DNA of 64,000 nucleotides from Qipengyuania mesophila (GTDB lineage: Bacteria > Pseudomonadota > Alphaproteobacteria > Sphingomonadales > Sphingomonadaceae), in the NCBI RefSeq assembly GCF_019711655.1, contig NZ_JAIGNU010000003.1, forward strand, positions 186,001 through 250,000, written 5' to 3'. The position numbers were made by a program, and so were the translations under genes. A model generated the notes under the pieces. It was not told where the DNA came from. It was given only the letters and a program-made list of their open reading frames with translations, and ran no database searches. Below are positions 26,389-37,970 of this stretch, one piece after another. Within the stretch, counting starts at the first letter, position 1, and every line of letters begins with the position of its first letter.

Positions 26389-27468
26389 TCACAAGAGATT
26401 GTCGAATGTGATTTCCCTGCCCTTTGCGGGCAGGGAAACCAGCATTCCGTCCTCCGCCAGCTCCAGCCTTCCGTCGAACTTCTTCCCTGCGTCGCCCAGG
26501 AACGCAGGTCCAATGATCGCGGCGGGCTGGGCTGGAACGAGGTGGTACAGAACCAGCGCTCCGGCCCCGGAAGACTGCGCCACCTGCGCCGCCTCCCCGG
26601 GTGTCGTATGATAATCGGGAATATCGGCCATGATCTGTGCGGCGTCGACATTGCCGCGCGCAGCCAGTGCCTTGCCGATCCGCGCGACCATCTGCGGATT
26701 GAGTGCCTCGTGGAACAGCACGTCGGTGCCCTTCGCAAAGCGCACCAAGGCAGCGCTGTGCTTTGTGTCGCCGCTGATCACCAGCGAACGCCCGCGATAG
26801 TCGACGCGATAGGCCAGCGCATGCTCGACAGGGCGGTGGTCGACCGCGATCGCACGTATGGTGACCTCGTCGCCGGCATAGACCAGCGTGCCGTCATCGC
26901 TGCCAAGCGCGGGTCTCACGATCCGGGCGTCGCCGCCGAAGCCCCCGGGGCGCGCAACTTCCGGTCCATGGTGTGCGATGCGAAAGCCACGATCGATGGC
27001 ATAGGCATCGGCAAATCCCGCCACCACGCGGGCGGTGCCCTCGGGGCCGTAGATCGGCAGCGGCTGCGCACGCCGACCAGCGATCCAGGCCTGCAGCATC
27101 AGCTCGCCGAGGCCGTCGATATGGTCCGAATGGAGGTGGGTGAGAAAGGCTGCATCGAGCCGGTCCATCGGGAATGCCATCGGCTGGAGTTTGCGGATCG
27201 CGCCAGAGCCGGCGTCGAAGATGAAGGCGCGCTGGCCCGCGATCACCGCGATGCACGGTCCCGCACGCTGCGCGTCGGGCAGGGGCGAGCCGCTGCCGCA
27301 GACATAGGCGTGGAGTCCGTCTGGCCAGCCCGCGACACGATCGACGCCCGCATTGGCCTCGACCGCGCGATCGAACAGGCGTTCGCCGATCTGTCGCTGG
27401 GCGAGGAAATAGGCCAGCAGGATGGCGATGACCGCCACTCCCAGCGCGATGGCGATCTTCCTGCCCAT
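26389..27468 (-). CDS. membrane-anchored MBL-fold metallohydrolase
   Basis: This 359-residue metallo-beta-lactamase-fold hydrolase has an N-terminal signal anchor (IAIALGVAVIAILLAYFLA, about 5-23). The zinc motif is THLHSDHIDGLGE, followed by GDTKHS (metal-bridging Asp) and a late DYHTTP histidine. Its layout resembles arylsulfatase/RNase Z-type members that act on small phosphate or sulfate esters or lactones. ATG 27468 is preferred over an upstream ATG at 27513, which has no signal in front. It follows the transporter gene by 4 nt on the minus strand, so the two are likely co-transcribed; the enzyme may act on the transported compound. Confidence 0.85.
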   Translation of the reverse strand: MGRKIAIALGVAVIAILLAYFLAQRQIGERLFDRAVEANAGVDRVAGWPDGLHAYVCGSGSPLPDAQRAGPCIAVIAGQRAFIFDAGSGAIRKLQPMAFPMDRLDAAFLTHLHSDHIDGLGELMLQAWIAGRRAQPLPIYGPEGTARVVAGFADAYAIDRGFRIAHHGPEVARPGGFGGDARIVRPALGSDDGTLVYAGDEVTIRAIAVDHRPVEHALAYRVDYRGRSLVISGDTKHSAALVRFAKGTDVLFHEALNPQMVARIGKALAARGNVDAAQIMADIPDYHTTPGEAAQVAQSSGAGALVLYHLVPAQPAAIIGPAFLGDAGKKFDGRLELAEDGMLVSLPAKGREITFDNLL

Positions 27469-27472
27469 GCCC

Positions 27473-28897
27473 CTATCCTCCCTGTTCGGCGAGTCTGCGG
27501 AGATTATCCTCATGGCCCTGCTTGTCGATCCGGTAACGCGTCACGAAGGCGAGTGCGGCCAGCCACAGGAACAGCAGCGCGGGAGCATAGAGGGCGCCGA
27601 GGCGCCACAGCGTAGCGGGATCGACCGTCGCGGGATCGGCCCCTTCGGGGAAGTCGATCAGCGACAGGATCAGTCCGGCGGCGAGCACGCCGAGCCCCTG
27701 CGTCGTCTTCCGCGTGAAGGTCATCGCGGCATAATAGACGCCTTCGGAACGCCGCCCGGTGCGCAGCTGGTTCGATTCGACGAGGTCGGCGATCATCGAA
27801 TAGGCCACCGCCTGTACCGCGATGATCAGTGCGAGGTCGATCACGTTGATCCCCAGCACGAGCGGGAAGAGCAGCGGATCGCCATTGTCAGGCATCAGCC
27901 CGACCAGCCGCAGTAGCACGGGGGCGGGCTGGATGGTGAAGGCGAACAGGCCGAGCACGATCGTCGCGCGCTTCTTGCCGAGCTTCCGCGTCGTCCAGGG
28001 CGCCAGCAGGAAGCCGAGCAGCGCCGAGAAGAACACGGTGCAGGTCCAGATGAAGATCTGGAATTCGCTGAAGCCCCAGAAATAGTTGAGCATCAGGAAG
28101 GCCAGCGCGGCCGAAAGGCCGGTGGCGATGGCGAACAGCACGGTGGCGAAGAACAGCGCGAGGAAGCTCCTTTCGCTCAGTGTCTCCACCATCTCGCGGA
28201 AGATCCGTCGCAGGCTGTAGCGCTCGCCCGTCTCGACCGGGCGGTGGAGGTAGGGGATCCGGCTATGCGTGCCGAGCGCGGAGATCATGATGGCGGCGAA
28301 GATCAGCAGCGAGGCGACGATCCCGTAAGTCGCGTAGGCCTGCGTGTCGCGCATGCCGAGCGGCCCGGTCAGCAGCGCACCGAACATCACGATGCTCATC
28401 AGATTGCCGCCCGACCAGCCGAAGAACAGGCGATAGGCCTGGAGGCTGGTGCGCTCCTCGTAATCGCTCGTGAGCTCTGGGATCAGCGCCGAACTGGGGG
28501 TCTCGTAGAAGGTGATGAAGGTGCGGATCAGCACCGCCAGCGCGGTGAGATAGAGGAACAGTCCCGTCTGTCCCCAGTCGGGCGGGTTCCACAGCAGGAA
28601 ATAGCTCAGCGCCACGGGCAGTGCGGCGGCGTACATGAACGGATGGCGGCGGCCCCAGCGGCTGCGCAAATTGTCCGACCAGTAACCGACCAGGGGGTCG
28701 CTGATCGCATCGGCCACCAGCGCGATCAGGATGGCGAGACCGACGAGGCCCGGCTCGAGCCCGATGACCGTGCCGTAGAACAGCAGGAGGAAATAGTCGA
28801 AGCCGTTGTTCTTGATGCCGAAAGCTGCAGCGCCTGATCCGTGCGCCAGCTTGAGCCATACCGATGGTTTTTCGGCCATCGCCGCCTGTGTTGCCAT
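27473..28897 (-). CDS. GPH/MelB-type MFS transporter
   Basis: This 474-residue inner-membrane transporter has about 12 helices. The cytoplasmic loop DPLVGYWSDNLRSRWGRR is the signature of the glycoside-pentoside-hexuronide (MelB-like) MFS group, and a weaker second copy of the repeat lies at SNQLRTGRRSEGVYYA. The family uses cation symport of sugars or sugar derivatives. A GAGAGGG ribosome site precedes the ATG. It is followed within 4 nt by the MBL-fold hydrolase. The substrate is unknown. Confidence 0.88.
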   Translation of the reverse strand: MATQAAMAEKPSVWLKLAHGSGAAAFGIKNNGFDYFLLLFYGTVIGLEPGLVGLAILIALVADAISDPLVGYWSDNLRSRWGRRHPFMYAAALPVALSYFLLWNPPDWGQTGLFLYLTALAVLIRTFITFYETPSSALIPELTSDYEERTSLQAYRLFFGWSGGNLMSIVMFGALLTGPLGMRDTQAYATYGIVASLLIFAAIMISALGTHSRIPYLHRPVETGERYSLRRIFREMVETLSERSFLALFFATVLFAIATGLSAALAFLMLNYFWGFSEFQIFIWTCTVFFSALLGFLLAPWTTRKLGKKRATIVLGLFAFTIQPAPVLLRLVGLMPDNGDPLLFPLVLGINVIDLALIIAVQAVAYSMIADLVESNQLRTGRRSEGVYYAAMTFTRKTTQGLGVLAAGLILSLIDFPEGADPATVDPATLWRLGALYAPALLFLWLAALAFVTRYRIDKQGHEDNLRRLAEQGG

Positions 28898-28949
28898 GCC
28901 CTCTCCCTCTCCCGGAGTGGAGGCTAGGGCAGGCTTGGTGGCTTGGCAA

Positions 28950-29165
28950 TCAACCCCAGCGGCCGGTTTCCATCCAGATCAGGAAGCGGCGTAGCGGGAG
29001 CAGCCAGACCACCCCCAGCGCAACATAGACGAGCGTCTGCACCAAGGTCGGCCAGTTGCCGATCAGGTCGGGGGCATAGCGCGCGATCACGAGGCCGTAG
29101 ATCGCCAGCGCTAGCAGCAGGCCGAGGATGCCGACCGGGATGCGCCAGGTGGGCTCTTTTCTCAT
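28950..29165 (-). CDS. DUF2842 family membrane protein
   Basis: This 71-residue protein has two membrane helices (IPVGILGLLLALAIYGLVIA and LVQTLVYVALGVVWLLPL) and a C-terminal RRFLIWMETGRW, the pattern of DUF2842, a family found mainly in Alphaproteobacteria. The function is unknown. Its ATG overlaps the stop of the folate cyclo-ligase gene by 4 nt, so it is co-translated with it. Confidence 0.82.
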   Translation of the reverse strand: MRKEPTWRIPVGILGLLLALAIYGLVIARYAPDLIGNWPTLVQTLVYVALGVVWLLPLRRFLIWMETGRWG

Positions 29166-29734
29166 GCGAAGGGTCCGTAGATGCGGGTGGGGGTGACCAC
29201 TGCGGCGAGCGGCATGTCGTGCGGCTCGGTCGGCAAGTCGTCGACCAACTGGCAGTCCCAGGCAAGCCCGATGGCGGTGGTGCCGGGCTGCCCGGCGAGC
29301 CAGCGATCGTAGTGGCCGCCGCCCTGGCCGAGCCGCGCGCCGTCCGCGCCGAAGCCGACCAGCGGAAGGAACAGCACCTGCGGTTCGAGCACCGCAGCCT
29401 CGGCCTTGGGCTGGAGCAGTCCGAACGGCCCCACCTCGAGATCGCTTTCCTCGAACGGATCGGTGAAGCGTGCAAACTCCATCGCCGCGCCCTTGTGGGC
29501 GAAGCGCGGCAGTGCAAGCTCGTGACCCTGTTCGAAGAAGTGCCGGGCATAGGCGGAGGTGGGTGCCTCGATGGGATCGGCGCGATAGAGGCCGATCGTG
29601 GCGCCCTCGGGCACGAGGTCGAGCAGCGGGGCGGGCGGACGCATGAACACCAGCGTGCGCATGCTCTCGGGCAGCGCATTCACATGCTCGCGACGGGCGG
29701 CGCGCAACTGCTTGCGAAGATCGGATTTGGTCAC
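29162..29734 (-). CDS. 5-formyltetrahydrofolate cyclo-ligase
   Basis: This is a 190-residue ATP-dependent enzyme that turns 5-formyl-THF into 5,10-methenyl-THF. Motifs seen are the basic N-terminal KSDLRKQLRAARR, the folate region LPLVGFGADGARLGQGGGHYDRWL (GxGxGYYD type, here GGGHYD), and the C-terminal PLAAVVTP. GTG 29734 with a nearby GGAG is preferred; ATG 29761 is possible but would extend into the region given to the RNA processing end. It lies directly downstream of the likely 6S RNA and zapA, a gene order conserved from enterobacteria (zapA-ssrS-ygfA) to Alphaproteobacteria. Confidence 0.92.
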   Translation of the reverse strand: MTKSDLRKQLRAARREHVNALPESMRTLVFMRPPAPLLDLVPEGATIGLYRADPIEAPTSAYARHFFEQGHELALPRFAHKGAAMEFARFTDPFEESDLEVGPFGLLQPKAEAAVLEPQVLFLPLVGFGADGARLGQGGGHYDRWLAGQPGTTAIGLAWDCQLVDDLPTEPHDMPLAAVVTPTRIYGPFA

Positions 29735-29799
29735 GGAGGCGCTCCTAACTCGTGGGATCATGGGCGTCCATCCGCGGCATCTATGTTGCAGGAAAGTGG

Positions 29800-29955
29800 C
29801 GGGACCACCATGGGTCGTTTCCGTGAAATCCTCTGACGCCTCAACGTCAGGTGGGCGCCGTATGCCCGAACCGCCAGGACGAACCCGTCAGCCCAGGCAG
29901 GGACAGCTCCCATGGATTGCTTATAGCCTCAGGGATTTTCGTATGGCTCGTGCCG
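29800..29955 (-). ncRNA. ssrS: 6S RNA (SsrS), approximate ends
   Basis: The 243-nt gap between zapA and the folate cyclo-ligase gene is the conserved site of 6S RNA. On the minus strand, 29939-29926 (AAAATCCCTGAGGC) pairs with 29839-29826 (GCGTCAGAGGATTT), giving a closing stem of about 10 bp with one bulge. It encloses a long partly paired rod of about 85 nt with asymmetric bulges and a GC-rich apical hairpin. This is the overall shape of 6S RNA, which mimics an open promoter and binds sigma-70 RNA polymerase. The ends are not determined; a covariance search would settle them. Confidence 0.6.
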
Positions 29956-29977
29956 AGCAGCCCCGCCGATGCTGTAT

Positions 29978-30301
29978 TTAGGAGCCCTGCGCCCCGCCCT
30001 CAAGGGTCGATGCGGCATTCTCCAGCGCGGCCGCGATATGTTCTAGCTGCGCCGAGAGGCGTCCGGTGTCGAACACGGGTTGCGGAGGCGCGCTCGGACC
30101 CTTCCTCGCCTCGTCGAGTTCATCGGCCAGCAGCAAGGCGGCGAAAAGCAGGTTCTTCGCCTCGTTGGTCGAGAGATTGGCGCCCATCGAGGTGAGCTTG
30201 TCGTCGACCATGCGGGCGAGCCGCTGCACATTGTCTTCCTGTCCGTCGGCGCAGGAGACGGTGTATGTGCGCCCGCCCACGTCGAGCTTGACGTCGCTCA
30301 T
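29978..30301 (-). CDS. zapA: cell division protein ZapA
   Basis: This 107-residue FtsZ-ring stabiliser begins with the ZapA core VKLDVGGRTYTVSCADGQE, followed by VQRLARMVDDKL and the LLFAALLLADELDEA coiled coil. The C-terminus is a short helical tail. Its ATG overlaps the stop of the upstream coiled-coil gene by 4 nt. The order coiled-coil gene, zapA, 6S RNA, folate ligase is a familiar block. Confidence 0.92.
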   Translation of the reverse strand: MSDVKLDVGGRTYTVSCADGQEDNVQRLARMVDDKLTSMGANLSTNEAKNLLFAALLLADELDEARKGPSAPPQPVFDTGRLSAQLEHIAAALENAASTLEGGAQGS

Positions 30302-30504
30302 GTATCGAACCCCTCGATCAGCGCATCGAGCTGGGCGATGCTCGACGAAACCTTTTCGCGCAGCGCCTCATGACGGGCGACGAGCTGGGCGTTGTTTGAG
30401 CCGCCAGTCTGTTGGGCGTGCGTGGCGAGCGCCGCCTGCGTTTCGATCCGGGCCAGCGCGCGATCGATCCGGTCGATGGCATTTTGGATGCGTTCGGAAC
30501 TCAT
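30298..30504 (-). CDS. small coiled-coil protein upstream of zapA
   Basis: This is a 68-residue, nearly all-helical polar protein (SSERIQNAIDRIDRALARIE and LREKVSSSIAQLDALIEGF) with heptad-like Ile/Leu spacing. ATG 30504 is chosen because residues upstream in the same frame do not fit. It is co-translated with zapA (4-nt overlap), so a role in division, perhaps analogous to ZapB, is a reasonable but unproven inference. I cannot assign a named family. Confidence 0.7.
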   Translation of the reverse strand: MSSERIQNAIDRIDRALARIETQAALATHAQQTGGSNNAQLVARHEALREKVSSSIAQLDALIEGFDT

Positions 30505-30630
30505 GACCGCGCTGGAATACCAAAATAGCTGCGGCATGGCAAAGGTTTGAGCCGCTCTGTTGATAAGTGGGATGAGGGCAGGGGCAGCTGTGCATGGCGG
30601 CGGGCCCGGGTTGACCTCGCGCGCGCGCTC

Positions 30631-30645
30631 CGCGAAGGCTTCGCG
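30631..30645. promoter_or_regulatory. 15-bp palindrome upstream of tkt
   Basis: CGCGAAGGCTTCGCG is a 7-bp perfect inverted repeat around one base, about 40 bp before the transketolase ATG, inside a GC-rich leader. It may be an operator or a leader hairpin of the glycolytic operon. The base composition makes chance palindromes fairly likely. Confidence 0.25.
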
Positions 30646-30683
30646 CGCGTCGAATCGGCCCCTTTTCCCGGAGAATATTTCCT

Positions 30684-32663
<1,980 letters not shown>

Positions 32664-32679
32664 GCAGGAGTTCTTACCC

Positions 32680-33687
32680 ATGGCGACCAAGGTTGCAATC
32701 AACGGTTTCGGACGTATCGGGCGCCTCGTAGCGCGTGCCATTCTCGAACGTGACGACCACGATCTCGAGCTCGTCAGCATCAACGACCTGGCCGACACCA
32801 AGTCGAATGCGATCCTGTTCCAGTACGATTCGACCCATGGCCGCTTCCCCGGCACGGTCGAGGTCGGCGACAACGCCATCATCGTGAACGGCAAGTCGAT
32901 CGCGGTCACCAGCGAACGCAATCCCGGCGACCTGCCGCACGGCGAGCAGGGCGTGGACATCGTGCTCGAATGCACCGGCTTCTTCCAGTCGGACGAAGCC
33001 TGCCGCCCACACCTCGCCGCAGGCGCCAAGCGCGTGCTGATCTCGGCCCCGGCGAAGGGCGTTTCGGCGACCATCGTCTACGGCGTGAACCACGAGGTGC
33101 TGACCGCCGAGGACGTGATCGTCTCGAACGCCAGCTGCACCACCAACTGCCTCTCGCCGATGGCCAAGGTGCTGCACGAAACCGTGGGCATCGAGCGCGG
33201 CTTCATGACCACGATCCACAGCTACACCAACGACCAGCGCATGCTCGACCAGATGCATTCGGACATGCGCCGGGCCCGCGGCGGTGCGCAGAACATGATC
33301 CCGACCACCACCGGCGCCGCGCGCGCGGTCGGCCTCGTCCTGCCCGAACTGGCCGGTAAGCTCGATGGCAGCTCGGTTCGCGTGCCGACGCCGAACGTGA
33401 GCCTGGTCGACCTCGTCTTCACCCCCGGCCGCGACACCAGCGCAGAGGAACTCAACGCTGCATTGAAGGCAGCCGCGGAAGGTAAGATGAAGGGCGTGCT
33501 CGACTACACCGACCAGCCGCTCGTCAGCAGCGACTTCAACCACTATCCGGCCAGCTCGACCATCGACAGCCTCGAAACCAGCGTGATGGAAGGCAAGCTC
33601 TGCCGCGTCGTCAGCTGGTACGACAATGAATGGGGCTTCTCGAACCGCATGATAGACACCGCCGGTGTGATGGCGAAGTTCCTCTGA
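32680..33687 (+). CDS. gap: glyceraldehyde-3-phosphate dehydrogenase, type I
   Basis: This 335-residue glycolytic enzyme has an N-terminal NAD-binding [14 protein letters not shown] and the catalytic [12 protein letters not shown] (Cys153). The C-terminal domain has [12 protein letters not shown]. It starts 16 nt after tkt with an AGGAG site and is followed by pgk after 10 nt, so the three share a transcript. The enzyme converts glyceraldehyde-3-phosphate to 1,3-bisphosphoglycerate. Confidence 0.97.
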   Translation: MATKVAINGFGRIGRLVARAILERDDHDLELVSINDLADTKSNAILFQYDSTHGRFPGTVEVGDNAIIVNGKSIAVTSERNPGDLPHGEQGVDIVLECTGFFQSDEACRPHLAAGAKRVLISAPAKGVSATIVYGVNHEVLTAEDVIVSNASCTTNCLSPMAKVLHETVGIERGFMTTIHSYTNDQRMLDQMHSDMRRARGGAQNMIPTTTGAARAVGLVLPELAGKLDGSSVRVPTPNVSLVDLVFTPGRDTSAEELNAALKAAAEGKMKGVLDYTDQPLVSSDFNHYPASSTIDSLETSVMEGKLCRVVSWYDNEWGFSNRMIDTAGVMAKFL

Positions 33688-33697
33688 GGACGGAAAA

Positions 33698-34897
33698 ATG
33701 AGCAGTTTCAGGACCCTGGACGACCTTGGCGATGCCACCGGCAAGGTCGCGCTGGTGCGCGTCGATCTCAACCTGCCGATGCAGGAAGGTCGCGCCAGCG
33801 ACGTGACGCGGGTCGAGGCGGTGAAATCCACTATCCTCGAGCTCGCCGACAAGGGCGCCAAGGTCCTGCTGCTCGCCCACTTCGGGCGACCCAAGGGCCA
33901 GCGCCATTCGACCATGAGTACGAGCATGGTGCAGGGCGATGTCGAGCGCGTGCTGGGCAAGGAGATCATGTTCATCCCCGAGGTCATGGGCCCGGTGGTC
34001 GAACAGTCGATCGGCATCCTCGGCAATGGCGACATCGGCCTGCTCGACAATGTCCGCTTCTGGCCGGGCGAAGAGGCCAATGATCCCGAGTTCGCCAAGG
34101 GCATCGCCGCCCACGGCGATTTCTACGTCAACGACGCTTTTTCCGCTGCGCACCGCGCGCATGCCTCGACCGAGGGGCTGGCGCATTTCCTCCCCGCCTA
34201 TGCGGGCCGCGCGATGGAAGCCGAACTGAAGGCGCTCGACGCCGCGCTCGGCAATCCCGAACCGCCCGTCGCTGCGGTGGTCGGCGGGGCCAAGGTTTCG
34301 ACCAAGCTCGACGTGCTCGAAAACCTCGTCGGCAAGGTCCAGCACCTCATCATCGGCGGGGGCATGGCCAACACCTTCCTCGCCGCCAAGGGAGTCGATG
34401 TCGGCAAGTCGCTGTGCGAGCACGACCTCACCGCGACGGCCAACCGCATCATGGACGAAGCCGACCATGCCGGCTGCACCGTCCACCTGCCCTATGATGT
34501 CGTCGTGGCGAAGGAATTCGCCGCCAACCCGCCGTCCTTGCGCACCTGCAACGTTCACGAGGTCGCCGAAGACGAGATGATCCTCGATGTGGGCCCGCTC
34601 GCGGTCGAGGCATTGGGCGACGTGCTCAAGACCTGCCGCACGCTGGTGTGGAACGGCCCGCTCGGCGCCTTCGAGATCGAACCCTTCGATGCGGCCACTG
34701 TCGCGCTCGCACGCACCGCCGCGGCGTTGACCGAGGACGGCTCGCTGATCTCGGTCGCGGGTGGCGGCGACACCGTCGCCGCGCTGGCGCATGCCGGGGT
34801 CAAGGACGACTTCACTTTCGTTTCGACCGCCGGCGGGGCCTTCCTCGAATGGATGGAGGGCAAGGACCTCCCGGGCGTCGCGGCGCTGAAAGCATGA
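33698..34897 (+). CDS. pgk: phosphoglycerate kinase
   Basis: This is a 399-residue two-domain kinase making ATP and 3-phosphoglycerate. Signatures: [13 protein letters not shown] at the N-terminus (substrate loop), [12 protein letters not shown], the hinge [15 protein letters not shown], and the C-terminal nucleotide loop [12 protein letters not shown]. The length is standard. Its stop overlaps the start of the thioesterase gene (ATGA). Confidence 0.97.
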   Translation: MSSFRTLDDLGDATGKVALVRVDLNLPMQEGRASDVTRVEAVKSTILELADKGAKVLLLAHFGRPKGQRHSTMSTSMVQGDVERVLGKEIMFIPEVMGPVVEQSIGILGNGDIGLLDNVRFWPGEEANDPEFAKGIAAHGDFYVNDAFSAAHRAHASTEGLAHFLPAYAGRAMEAELKALDAALGNPEPPVAAVVGGAKVSTKLDVLENLVGKVQHLIIGGGMANTFLAAKGVDVGKSLCEHDLTATANRIMDEADHAGCTVHLPYDVVVAKEFAANPPSLRTCNVHEVAEDEMILDVGPLAVEALGDVLKTCRTLVWNGPLGAFEIEPFDAATVALARTAAALTEDGSLISVAGGGDTVAALAHAGVKDDFTFVSTAGGAFLEWMEGKDLPGVAALKA

Positions 34898-35349
34898 GCG
34901 AGAACGAAGCCGTCGGGTCGAGTGGCGGGCTCGCGCCCATTACCGAAGGCGAATGGGCCGGCTGGTCGACTTGGCAGAGCGACGCTTTCGAGCAGCGCGC
35001 AGGCCCCTTCTACGAACGTCGCGAGGATGACGGTCAGATGGTCGCCGCCTTCCGCGCCGAAGAGCGCCACATGAACGGCGCCGGCTTCATGCACGGCGGC
35101 TGCATGATGACCTTTGCGGACAGCGCGCTGTTCACCATCGCCACCGATGCACTGGCCGGTTCGCACGGCGTGACCATGCATCTCGCGGGCGATTTCCTCG
35201 ATCCTGCGCGAGTGGGCCAGCTGATCGAGGCGCGCGGCGAGGTCGTGCGCGCGGGCGGCAAGACGATCTATGTCGTTGGCATGATCCGCGCCGATGGCGC
35301 CCCGGTACTGAGCTTCAACGGCATCATCCGGAAAATCACCAGGAGATAG
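34894..35349 (+). CDS. PaaI-type hotdog thioesterase
   Basis: This 151-residue hotdog-fold acyl-CoA thioesterase has the PaaI motif [18 protein letters not shown] (HGG plus Asp catalytic region) and a C-terminal [20 protein letters not shown] strand pair. The substrate is unknown. It is translationally coupled to pgk by a 4-nt overlap and precedes the serine hydrolase by 5 nt. Why a thioesterase is tied to pgk is unclear. Confidence 0.88.
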   Translation: MSENEAVGSSGGLAPITEGEWAGWSTWQSDAFEQRAGPFYERREDDGQMVAAFRAEERHMNGAGFMHGGCMMTFADSALFTIATDALAGSHGVTMHLAGDFLDPARVGQLIEARGEVVRAGGKTIYVVGMIRADGAPVLSFNGIIRKITRR

Positions 35350-35354
35350 GCCCC

Positions 35355-36434
35355 TTGCGTTTCCTCTGCCTGTTCGCTCTCTTGCTGCTGTCCTCGGTCG
35401 CGGGGGCCCAGACGAGGGAACCGGTGGACGAATTCGCAGACTTCGACGCCTTCCTCTCCGGCTTCCGCAAGGAGACCGGGACACCCGCGCTGAGCGCGGT
35501 GATCGTCCGCGACGGCCAGATTGCCTGGGAAGGTTATTACGGCTGGTCCGACGACGAGGGCGAGGTGCCGACCTCTGCCGATACCACCTACAAGATCGCC
35601 TCGACCACCAAGCCGATCGCCGCGACCGCGATCATTGCCGAGGCGCTGGCTGGCGGCTTGTCGCTCGCCCTTCCGATGTCGTCCGACGACGGTTTTGCCG
35701 AGACCTGCGAATGGCTGAGGGCGTCGCCGATACCCTTCGGCAGTGGCGGGGAAGACCGCCATGGCAATGCCATCCCTGCGATGGATTGCGCCAAACCGCT
35801 GACTCTCGCGCAGATGCTCGACATGCGCGCCAATGGCGACGCCTTCGTCTACAATCCGATCGCCTATGCGCGGATCGACCGCGCGATCAGCGGTGCCGGG
35901 GGCCGGGACTTGCGCGCGATCGTGCGCGACCGGGTCGCCGAGCCCGCGGGCATGCGCGACACCGCGCTCGGCTGGCGCGATCCCGAGGGCGGCGATGCCT
36001 TGCGCTTCCTCGCCCCGCCATTCCACGTGATCGACGGGCGGCCGGTCAAGCAGGTGCTGCCCGACGACGATTTTCGCGCCGCGGCGGGCATCATCGCCAG
36101 CCCGCGCCAGATGGCGGCTTTCGACATCGCCTTCGACACGGGCGTGCTGGTCCCCCCGACGATGATCCGCGAACTGGTCGAGGCCGACATCAGCCCGCTG
36201 GGCGACTATCGTCGCGGCTGGTGGCTCGAGGACTGGGAAGGCCAGCGGCTCATGTGGCATTCGGGCTGGAACGAGCAGAAGGGCTCGGCACTCTATCTCA
36301 AGGTCCCCGACAAGCACCTGACGCTGATCGTGCTCGCCAACACCGAGGCGCTTTGGTGGGGCAATTCGCTGGTCAAGGCCGAGGTCGTCCAAAGCCCCAT
36401 CGCACGGCGCTTCCTCGAGGAGTTCGCGCGCTAG
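35355..36434 (+). CDS. exported serine hydrolase (beta-lactamase/class C-like)
   Basis: This 359-residue protein has a signal peptide (RFLCLFALLLLSSVAGA). The SxxK motif is in KIASTTKPIAAT, followed by a YAR-type motif (PIAYARIDRAI) in place of YxN, and a C-terminal HSGWNEQKGSALY region for the third motif. It is probably a periplasmic peptidase or esterase rather than a true beta-lactamase. TTG 35355 is chosen because it gives a full signal peptide and has AGGAG 8-12 nt upstream. It continues the tkt-gap-pgk transcript. Confidence 0.85.
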   Translation: MRFLCLFALLLLSSVAGAQTREPVDEFADFDAFLSGFRKETGTPALSAVIVRDGQIAWEGYYGWSDDEGEVPTSADTTYKIASTTKPIAATAIIAEALAGGLSLALPMSSDDGFAETCEWLRASPIPFGSGGEDRHGNAIPAMDCAKPLTLAQMLDMRANGDAFVYNPIAYARIDRAISGAGGRDLRAIVRDRVAEPAGMRDTALGWRDPEGGDALRFLAPPFHVIDGRPVKQVLPDDDFRAAAGIIASPRQMAAFDIAFDTGVLVPPTMIRELVEADISPLGDYRRGWWLEDWEGQRLMWHSGWNEQKGSALYLKVPDKHLTLIVLANTEALWWGNSLVKAEVVQSPIARRFLEEFAR

Positions 36435-36446
36435 CGCGGTTCGCCG

Positions 36447-37970
36447 ATGGGGGAAGGGGGCGAACCGATCCGCAAGGTCGTGATCGTCGGCGGGGGGACC
36501 GCCGGCTGGATGACCGCCGCCGCGCTTGCCCGAATGCTGGGGCGGAGCGGGCTGTCGATCACACTGGTCGAATCCGCCGCCATCGGCACCGTCGGCGTGG
36601 GCGAGGCGACGCTGCCGCAGATCCGCAGCTTCAACCGCCTGCTCGGCATCGACGAACGCGAAATGATGGCGCGCACCGCGGCGACCATCAAGCTGGGGAT
36701 CGAGTTCCGCGACTGGGGCCGGGCGGGTGATCGCTACGTCCACCCCTTCGGGACCTATGGGGAGGCGATCGGCCCGGCGGACTTCATCCATTACTGGGCG
36801 CGGGCCAATGGCTCGGGCGAGGCAGCGCCGATCGGCGAATACTCGCTACCGATCGTCGCGGCGTGGCAGGAGCGCTTCGAGCCGCCACGCGAGGGCGACG
36901 AGCGCCAGCCCTACGACTACGCCTTCCAGTTCGACGCGGGGCTCTATGCCGCCTGGCTCGCCGAGCTGGCGCAGGCTGCGGGGGTGGTTCGGCGCGAGGG
37001 CCGGATCGTCGACGTCCGGCGCGATGGCACGAGCGGCGATATTGCAGCCGTGGTGCTCGAAAGCGGCGAGGAGATCGCGGGCGATCTCTTCGTCGACTGC
37101 TCGGGCTTTCGTGCGCTGCTGATCGGCGAGACGCTCGACGCCCCATTCGAGGACTGGAGCCGCTGGCTCCCCTGCAACCGGGCCTTTGCGGTGCCTTGCG
37201 CCAATGGCGGCGAGCACGGGCCCTACACCCGCGCCACCGCGCGCGGGGCGGGCTGGCAATGGCGCATCCCGCTGCAGCATCGCGTTGGCAACGGGCTGGT
37301 CTATTGCGACGCCTTCTGGGACGACCACGCTGCGCGCGATGTCCTCATGGCCAATCTCGAGGGCGAGGCGAGGGGCGAACCGCGCAAGCTCCGTTTCACA
37401 ACCGGTCGACGCCAATCGCTGTGGCGGGGAAATTGCGTCGCCATCGGCCTGTCGGGCGGCTTCCTCGAACCGCTCGAATCGACCAGTATCGACCTGATCC
37501 AGAGCGGCATCCTCAACCTGATCGACCTCTTTCCCGGCGCGGGCATCGAAGATTCCGACCGGCGCGAATACGACCGGCTGATGGCGCTCGAATTCGAGCG
37601 CATCCGCGATTTTCTCGTGCTCCACTACGTCGCCAACCAGCGCGAGGAGGAGTTCTGGCGGGCGATGCGCGCCATGCCTATTCCCGACAGCCTCGCCGAG
37701 AAGATCGAAGACTTCCGCGCGCGGGCAATCCTGCCCGATTATGCGCATGGCCTGTTCCAGCCGGTCAGCTGGATCGCGGTCTTACTCGGCCAGAACATCC
37801 TGCCGCAGGGCTGGGACCCGCGCGTCGAGGCGATGGACGGGGACGAGCTGGGCGAAGGGCTCGCGCAGATCCGGTCGCGGATCGCGCGCGAGGCGGCGGC
37901 CATGCCCGACCATCGCGATTTCCTCCGTGCGTCGGGTGCCTCCTTCGTCGGACAGGAGGCAAGGGCATGA
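36447..37970 (+). CDS. flavin-dependent tryptophan halogenase family protein
   Basis: This 507-residue flavoprotein of the tryptophan halogenase family halogenates aromatic substrates using FADH2, oxygen and halide. FAD motif GGGTAGW (about 14-20); TIKLGIEFRDW with the putative catalytic Lys82; the halogenase-specific WQWRIP (Trp270, Trp272); and SGGFLEPLESTSI with Glu344-Ser345 at the active site. All key residues are present, so it should be active with a flavin reductase from elsewhere. In related genomes such genes often sit near TonB receptors and act on unknown substrates. Here it is coupled by 4 nt to a degenerate paralogue and lies in a glycolytic operon. Confidence 0.9.
   Translation: MGEGGEPIRKVVIVGGGTAGWMTAAALARMLGRSGLSITLVESAAIGTVGVGEATLPQIRSFNRLLGIDEREMMARTAATIKLGIEFRDWGRAGDRYVHPFGTYGEAIGPADFIHYWARANGSGEAAPIGEYSLPIVAAWQERFEPPREGDERQPYDYAFQFDAGLYAAWLAELAQAAGVVRREGRIVDVRRDGTSGDIAAVVLESGEEIAGDLFVDCSGFRALLIGETLDAPFEDWSRWLPCNRAFAVPCANGGEHGPYTRATARGAGWQWRIPLQHRVGNGLVYCDAFWDDHAARDVLMANLEGEARGEPRKLRFTTGRRQSLWRGNCVAIGLSGGFLEPLESTSIDLIQSGILNLIDLFPGAGIEDSDRREYDRLMALEFERIRDFLVLHYVANQREEEFWRAMRAMPIPDSLAEKIEDFRARAILPDYAHGLFQPVSWIAVLLGQNILPQGWDPRVEAMDGDELGEGLAQIRSRIAREAAAMPDHRDFLRASGASFVGQEARA

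Noticed and set aside
36863..37966. Long N-terminal extension of the halogenase-like gene
   Set aside because: The region is out of frame with and inside the true halogenase gene; the real start is ATG 37967, which overlaps the halogenase stop.
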